This document shows, piece after piece, positions 58,061-64,000 of a DNA stretch of 64,000 bases. Origin of the DNA: Culex pipiens pallens (Eukaryota; Arthropoda; Insecta; Diptera; Culicidae); contig NC_068939.1 in the NCBI RefSeq assembly GCF_016801865.2, forward strand, positions 44,207,230 to 44,271,229. The letters run 5' to 3'. The translations under genes and the position numbers were made by a program. Under the pieces are notes generated by a model. That model saw only the letters and a list, made by a program, of their open reading frames with translations. It had not been told where the DNA came from and made no database searches. Numbering within the stretch: the stretch's first letter is position 1; every line of letters begins with the position of its first letter.

Positions 58061-58484
58061 ATATCTAATCTAATCAGACCCTAGCGCAGCCAATCTTTCG
58101 AAGGGATCCTGGAGAGTGCCTTAGGTTAGATGACGCCTAGCACTCTTCTTGTCATTTATTAACATTTGCAGTGCGCCATTGCATTAGAATGCATTGAAAC
58201 ATCACAAGCGTTAAAGCGGCCAGGCCTACTGCGTAAAGCCGTATCGCAGAGATGATCCGTAATTGGGTTGAGTTTGAGCACTGAGTGTTCGAACAACAAC
58301 ACAATTCTGAATCGACAGGGGAGGAAGAAGCGTGGGGACACACCACCATACGCTCCGAGATTTTGGTTGTTTTCGTTGGGAGCACCATGCTAAGAAGGTT
58401 TGGTACTCCGGGACCCTCTGGGATGGGACATTGTATTTCCACGAATGCCCTGGATTAAAGCGCCACAACTCGCTCTCTGTAACA
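58061..58484 (-). mobile_element. SINE-like retroposon, copy 2 (longer 5' end)
   Basis: On the minus strand it starts near TTACAGAGAGCGAGTTGTGG, runs through CGTGGAAATACAATGTCCCA and CGGAGTACCAAACCTTCTTA, and ends with a GATTAGATTAGATAT tail. It matches 36,826-37,211 over that copy's full length. Non-coding. Its 5' edge abuts the small MITE at 58,485. Confidence 0.8.
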
Positions 58485-58590
58485 CCCAAGCAACATTTTA
58501 GGTTTTAAGTAGGCCATAAAAGCCTATTTAGGCCGTATCAGGATTTTCAGAACCATGATAAAACCTGTAAGTTTAAAAATGTTACTAGGG
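58485..58590. mobile_element. Short MITE with CCCAAGCAACATTTT ends
   Basis: CCCAAGCAACATTTT at the left; the complement of AAAATGTTACTAGGG at the right; CA on each side (58,483-58,484 and 58,591-58,592). The CCCAAG-AAC end resembles that of the 24,476 element. About 106 bp. Confidence 0.65.
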
Positions 58591-58621
58591 CAGTATTCCT
58601 AATTCCAGACCACGCTCACCA

Positions 58622-58698
58622 AGTCGTCATGGCCTAGTGGATAGCATTTTTGCTTACCAACCCAAAGGACGGGGGATCGAACCCCGCCTCGAGCGACT
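58622..58698 (+). tRNA. tRNA-like sequence (probably tRNA-derived repeat)
   Basis: A-box TGGCCTAGTGG is a perfect match; the B-box region GGGGATCGAACCCC forms a 5-bp T stem with a 7-base loop (CGGGG/CCCCG). AGTCGTC pairs six of seven with GCGACT-type sequence. The anticodon arm around CTTACCAAC pairs poorly, so a functional tRNA is doubtful. A T5 run follows at 58,704-58,708. Confidence 0.45.
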
Positions 58699-58755
58699 TT
58701 GATTTTTCGTTCATATTCATTCATTTCAAATTCTGTATACTTAACTTTCTCGTTG

Positions 58756-58830
58756 GGAGCAGATGGGAATCGAACCCAGAACCATTCGCTTACAAAGCGA
58801 ATACCGTAACCAGTCAGCCACGGCCGCTCC
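58756..58830 (-). tRNA. tRNA-like sequence with TGT anticodon position
   Basis: On the minus strand: a 7-bp acceptor GGAGCGG/CTGCTCC (one G-T), a CCGT/ACGG D-stem, a perfect 5-bp anticodon stem TTCGC/GCGAA with loop TTTGTAA (anticodon TGT, Thr), and a T loop GGTTCGATTCC. There is no T-run directly downstream, and the D-stem directly abuts the acceptor stem without the usual two-base linker. This is the best cloverleaf in the window, but may be a tRNA-derived repeat. It faces the + strand tRNA-like sequence 57 bp away. Confidence 0.5.
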
Positions 58831-59147
58831 TCCTCTTCCCTTTTTGAACTTATTGATATTTACTTGAAACTATCCTAATTTAATAAAACATTTAAGTTTG
58901 CATGAAACATGGAAATAAATTGTACAAAACAAAGAAATTTCTAAAGTTTAACTCAACACAAATAAAAAAAAACTTTTTTTTGTAATGTTGAACGGATTAC
59001 AAAACCTCACGAAACACGTTTCCTGTTTGAAAAACGTTACATAATCCACCTTTAGGTGGTTGGTGCCTTCCTCTCATTTATAGAGTGATTCCAGCCCGCC
59101 TAAAATGTCCACATGGTTTATGGATCTCCCCTAACGTGATCAGCATC

Positions 59148-59318
59148 TACACCCTTACCAAAAATCATGATTTTTTTGAGTTCCAAATCCCACTTTTCAT
59201 ACGATTTTTTGAGTTCAGGTACTACAACCATAAAAATTGTTATATGGGTTGAACTGAAAAAATCGTATGAAAAGTGGGATTTGGAACTCAAAAAATCATG
59301 ATTTTTGGTAAGGGTGTA
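59148..59318. mobile_element. 171-bp near-perfect palindromic MITE
   Basis: TACACCCTTACCAAAAATCA at the left and its exact complement at the right; arms of about 66 bp (59,148-59,216, 59,253-59,318) with a spacer containing TACTACAACCATAAAAATTG. Confidence 0.88.
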
Positions 59319-59841
59319 AGAGGTCCTAATAAAAATAACAAACTACCTACAGACTTTTTGTCAAGATTATACAGACACGGCCTTTGAGGAAAATGGCATC
59401 CCTCTGCACGGCTTTTTCGTGGCGATCAGTGCCGACCAGTTGACCATTTTTTAAACTGCTTGTAATTTAAGATAGGTAAGTCAGATCTTGAAAATTCTTA
59501 CTCTACCTAAAAGGTCTTCTCATATGCTTTCGAAAAATATATGACATGTGAGAGTTTCATAAAAAAACAACCCTTTTTACCATAATTTTAATTTAATATG
59601 AATATGTTTTTTTAACATAACTTTTAAAATACATGATAAAACTGCATGAATTTAAATAGCAACTTAAGGGATGTTAAGACGGATCGATTAAAACCATTCC
59701 GGCCAAAATCGGTTGTGTCTGTGACGAGATATTCCAGTGACATTGATTTGGTACACATGTCTACATACAGCCAAACACACAGACATTTGCTCAGCTGGTG
59801 ATTCTGAGTCGATATGTACAAATGAAGGTAGGTCTAGGAGG

Positions 59842-60868
59842 TTAATCAATACTGATTTTTTAAAAAAATCGAAAATTGGTCGCAAAAATTTTCAACTTCA
59901 TTTTTCGATGTAAAATCAAATTTGCAATCGAAAAGTACTTTAGTAAAATTTTGATAAAGTGCACCGTTTTCAAGATAAATCCATATTTAGGTGACTTTTT
60001 TGAAAATAGTCGCAGTTTTTCATTTTTTTAAATTAGTGCACATGTTTGCACACTTTTGGAAAAAATATTTTTGAAAAGCTGAGAAAATACTCTATATTTT
60101 GCTTCTTCGGACTTTGTTGATACGATCTTTAGTTGCTGAGATATTGCAATGCAAAGGTTTAAAAACAGGAAAATTTATGTTTTTTAAGTCTCACCCAAAC
60201 AGCCCACCATTTTTCAATTCCGATATCTCAGCAACTAATGGTCCGATTTTCAATGTTAATATATGAAACATTTGTAAAATTTTCCGATCTTTTCGAAAAC
60301 AATATTTTCAAAATTTTCAATTCAAGACTAACATTTTACAAGGGCGTAATATTGAATGTTTGGCCCTTTTGAAATGTTAGTCTTGATTTGAAATTTTTGA
60401 AAATATTTTTTTCGAAAAGATCGGAAAATTTCACAAATGTTTCATATATTAACATTGAAAATCTGACCTTTAGTTGCTGAGATATCGACATTAGAAAATT
60501 GTGGGTTGTTTGGGTGAGACTTAGAAAACATCAATTTTCCTGTTTTTAAACCTTTGCATTGCAATATCTCAGCAACTAAAGGTCGTATCAACAAAGTCCG
60601 AAGAAGCAAAATATAGAGAATTTTCTCAGCTTTTCAAAAATATTTTTTCCAAAAGTGTGCAAACATGTGCACTAATTTAAAAAAATGAAAAACTGCGACT
60701 ATTTTCAAAAAAGTCACCTAAAAATGGATTTAACTTGAAAACGGTGCACTTTATCAAAATTTTACTAAAGTACTTTTCGATTGCAAATTTGATTTTACAT
60801 CGAAAAATGAAGTTGAAAAATTTTTGCGACCAATATTTCGATTTTTCGAAAAAATCAGTATTGATTAA
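59842..60868. repeat. 1-kb near-perfect palindrome
   Basis: Arms 59,842-60,345 and 60,363-60,868 are inverted copies (outer TTAATCAATACTGATTTTT, inner TTTCAA..GACTAACATTTTACAAGGGC) around a 17-bp spacer. Contains the GATATCTCAGCAACTAATGG word also found at 17,803. Non-coding. Confidence 0.9.
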
Positions 60869-61115
60869 AAAATTCATAACTCGCTCAAAGATTTTTTGCA
60901 CAACCTGAAAATTTCTGAAAAGTTTACATTTTATGTCCTCTAAAACATATCAAAAAATTAAAAAAAATTAAAAATAGTGTTTTTTTGCAAATCAAGTTTT
61001 AGTGATAAAAAGTTAAATAAAAAAATCACCAAATTGTTTTTACCGTGTATCATTTTTTTCCAGTGTAGTCCATATCCATACCTACAACTTTGCCGAAGAC
61101 ACCAAATCGATATAA
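60869..61115 (+). repeat. Flank of the palindrome shared with 18.1-18.35 kb
   Basis: CATAACTCG, CCTCTAAAACATATCAAAAA, ACCGTGTA and CTACAACTTTGCCGAAGACA occur in the same order as at 18,122-18,345. Confidence 0.65.
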
Positions 61116-63256
61116 TTACACGTTTTGACGGTAGTTTAACTTGTACGTGCGTTAAACGCGTTCTGACCTAAAATCCCTTTGGCCAGTTGTCGCAATTACT
61201 TCAATTTTCAGGGAGTAACAATATAGCACGATAAGATTGAAACTTCTTTCATACGAAGAGCGAAAATAATTCACGGAGTTTTTTTGGTTTTTATTGAATA
61301 CTTCACGATTGAAATCGAATTGGCATCTTTAATTCAATTTGGCCCAAAATGCACGTGCGACAAGTTAGCACGACGGCGACGAATTGTGTCAGGTTTGAAT
61401 GAACGCATGAACACATAACTCATTGGAAATAATAACAAAATATATTTTTCACCCAAATTAAAAGAAATATCTTTTTTATGTTTCCCGGTGGCGAAACACT
61501 GTTCTAAACAAATTACAAACGATTGTACAAGTTTTTCCTGAAAATCTATTTTCAAAACATAATTATTTAGTTTGTCCTCCGTTTTTTTTTTTTTTTTTTT
61601 TTTTGAAATTGATTGATTGAAGCGAATTGGTCTTGAAAAACGAAAATTAAAGGCAATGACAATTTCCAACTTCACCCTACCCTGAACTGCTCGTGGCACG
61701 CTTCCGCCTTCATGCACACAAGCTCCAGCTCGCGGGAAACGGAAGAACTATAATAACATGTCATCTCTTCTTCTCATTTTTTTATATCTTGCTTTCTTTC
61801 AGCTTTTTTTTTATTTTTTGTTACATTCACCGACACTTTTGCGTTGACGCCGCGACGCTCCTCGACGCGACTGAAATGACACACACTCGTTCGAATTAAG
61901 GACGACATTTTTCTGAAATATTTATCTCCACTAGAGAGGGTGTGTGGGCATGTGTGTGTGTGAGTGTGATTGAGAGAAAGAATGAAAGTGTAATGGCCGC
62001 AGTGGCAAAGATAAGCAAATTAGTATGCCAGGCCAAGCTTTCCAGGGTGGGCTCGGATTAGGAATTGTTTTCACTGATAACAAACTGTGATGGGGGGAAA
62101 AAGCTCAGTAGTTTGAAAGGGACGTGTGATAAGGAATGCTGATATTGTTTTTTTTCTGGAAGGAAGCTTGAATGATGAGTATCATACAAATTTTAAATTA
62201 AACTTGATTAAACATTTTTTCTTTTAAAAAAAATATATCATATTGAGGAATTTTGCGAAATCTAAATATGAGTGTTGCATTAATTTTATCATTGTAAAGG
62301 GTTAACAAATTTGTCAAAATAAAATATAAATAAAACAAAGGATCAACTCTTAACATTTAAATGCTTTTTGTATTATTAGTCAGTAGATTTACCAATTCAA
62401 CAAAACAAATAATGACGATCATTGAAAACAAAATTTAGTTCAAAAATTCAAACTAATTCCCAAAAAGAAGCCTTATTGTGTGAGATTTCAACAAATATAC
62501 CTCAAAACTCAACAGAAGGGCAAATTTATTCCGATATATGTAAATTCCTGGCCCCAAAAGCGCCGTTCAAATATTTAATTAAAACTTTTGCGTTTCCCCA
62601 CGTGTGCGTCCCATTGTTGTATAGGTGACGTTGCTGATGTTGGTGAACTGCCGAATTGGTCGATTCTTGGCGCAAACTTGCTGTTTAACTAGCAAAGTAC
62701 GTGTGTGTATGTGTGCACTTGTTTGTTTGTGTGCTCAAAGTCACTTTTTATTTAAATTGCACCAACAAACAACATCAAGAACAACAACAGCAGCAGAAGC
62801 AACTTGCTATCGCATTATACGAGGACACGGTAATGATGGTGTACGATGCTGTGATGGTGTGATAGAGATAGGAAGCTGAGGAGGGAAAGAGAGAAAGAGA
62901 CGGAGGGTGACGAGAGTATGATGTTGTTTGAGGATGTACTACATGCTGTTGGTGGTGGGCTTTTCTTTTGGGAAAAGGGACAGTGTCGAAATGGACAATA
63001 TAATAGGTTAATTGAAAAAAAAATGTTTATTGGTATATTGAATAATTTTGACTTCAAAGAAACTCGATCTTTTTTTCGATTTTTTTTATTTTTGAACAAC
63101 TTTTCACCCAGAACTGGACATCGGCATACGAGAGGATAAAGAGCACGATTCGGTAGTAAAATGGTACTGTGTGCGGACGGAGAGGATAAATCCCGAAATT
63201 ACCGAGAGTACTTTACTCATGGGTTCATCTTCAAAAAAAGTTCATCTATCAAAAAA
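61116..63256. other. Non-coding stretch with simple repeats
   Basis: Poly-T of 23 at 61,582-61,604; (GT)n-rich patch at about 61,940-61,970; purine-rich patch at about 62,875-62,930. No gene supported. Confidence 0.4.
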
Positions 63257-63266
63257 AAAAAAGTAC

Positions 63267-63342
63267 CGGTACCGAGACTCGAACCCAAGACCTTCGGCAT
63301 ATTGAACCGTGCCTTTGCCGTATGGGCCACCATGGTTCGGTG
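63267..63342 (-). tRNA. Degraded tRNA-like sequence with T-run terminator
   Basis: On the minus strand there is a B-box match GGTTCGAGTCT, an A-box-like TGGCCCATACGG (one base too long), and a run of 12 T directly after the end. Acceptor and anticodon pairing is poor. Likely a tRNA-derived repeat head. Confidence 0.3.
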
Positions 63343-64000
63343 TCTAAGTGTCAGTCATTTGTCCATATAAGCCACTCAATAGGATGAACTGTTCCAATGA
63401 ACGGATGAACACGCGAGAGGACTATACTCTCGCAAAATAGCACTTTCCTCACGATTCTTTTCGTGAGGACTATCCCCTCGTTCTTTAACTTTGGGTGTAC
63501 CACCTCCAATTTTCACATTTTGCCTTTCTATCATTTTCATGTTTTTAAAGTCCCTTTTTATTTTTTGCTCGTTTTTCACATTTTCTGCTTTACAATGGCA
63601 CCATCATCATTTAAATCAAATTTATTTGTGGCCCGCGGACCTATTTTGAATGATCATGTAAAATGGCCCGTTGACCACCTGTAAAGTGATTTTATACTTA
63701 TTCAAAAATAAAGTTTATTGGAAACTTTTTTAAGCTTTTTTTCTAAGTAAAAAACTACACGGAAAGAAGGTTTATCGTGAATCTTACTAAATTTCGGTTA
63801 AAAATCCTAAAAAAATTGGTTGTTTTTTCAACCACCAATTTGTTTAACTGGAAATCCTAAAAATAAATCCTGGATTTGACAGCTGGATCCAGGTCCTAAA
63901 AATGATAAATCCAGCTAAATTTTTAGTAAATTTTACTAATTTGCAAGCTGGAAAAATGCTGTCAGTCTCAAAAGCTGTATGTTTTGAGAAGGTCTGTTAG
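63343..64000. other. Non-coding end of window
   Basis: Small hairpins CGAGAGGACTATACTCTCG (63,413-63,431) and CCTCACGATTCTTTTCGTGAGG-type sequence (63,447-63,468). From about 63,758 (ACACGGAAAGAAGG) a repeat with several TCCTAAAAAT words may begin an element that runs past the window edge. Confidence 0.35.

Noticed and set aside
1..64000. rRNA genes, operons, Shine-Dalgarno sites or phage/integron features
   Set aside because: None seen; the sequence character is that of an animal genome.

Overview
The window looks like gene-poor, transposon-saturated DNA from an insect, most likely a mosquito and possibly Culex. This is inference from AT-richness, the density of short TIR elements, a Jockey-type ORF1 and short GT-AG introns. 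I found no host protein-coding gene I can defend. The only long coding sequences are two intact retrotransposon ORF1 proteins and one broken reverse transcriptase.

Region 1 (1-12,160) is the most unusual part. Two large, almost perfect 8-bp satellites (unit TCTTAAAT; 1-3,924 and about 8,445-12,158) enclose an ORF1-only non-LTR retrotransposon (minus strand, 3,925-5,686) and a 2.76-kb block built around CCCAAAA and CCCAACAA units. Outside the retrotransposon the + strand is practically free of G: none seen in 1-3,924 and only four seen in 5,691-12,171. The retrotransposon's 3' tail grades stepwise into the 8-bp satellite, so the tail may have seeded it. A second copy of the same element at 53,721-55,490 has an intact ORF1, no ORF2, a (GAATT)n tail and a target-site duplication, so the ORF1-only form moves as a unit.

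Region 2 (12,160-22,800) holds a 118-bp tandem repeat and a 1.79-kb TIR element carrying a 226-bp tandem array. That element is inserted in an older TIR element whose empty site is visible at 42.6 kb. The rest is dispersed non-coding repeat.

Region 3 (22,840-29,450) has a 4.1-kb TTAA-flanked foldback element with 142-bp arrays, which carries a nested TA-flanked element with a small intron-containing gene-like segment. It is followed by a 1-kb hAT-type foldback with a perfect 8-bp duplication and two MITEs sharing one TA.

Region 4 (32,300-38,430) is a stack of nested insertions: large palindromes, an hAT-type MITE, a SINE-like insert with a 24-bp duplication, and a TA-flanked element.

Region 5 (39,800-49,700) has a long-TIR element rich in GCTGAAAAGT hairpins, a 1.5-kb element with a 125-bp array and a tRNA-like sequence, and a reverse transcriptase relic between 9-bp arrays, followed by a poly-G MITE.

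Region 6 (50,400-64,000) has a TIR element with a gene-like insert, the second ORF1-only retrotransposon, a SINE-like copy, three tRNA-like sequences and a 1-kb palindrome. The genes do not form a pathway. The window is best read as layered mobile elements whose order can be reconstructed from empty sites and duplications.
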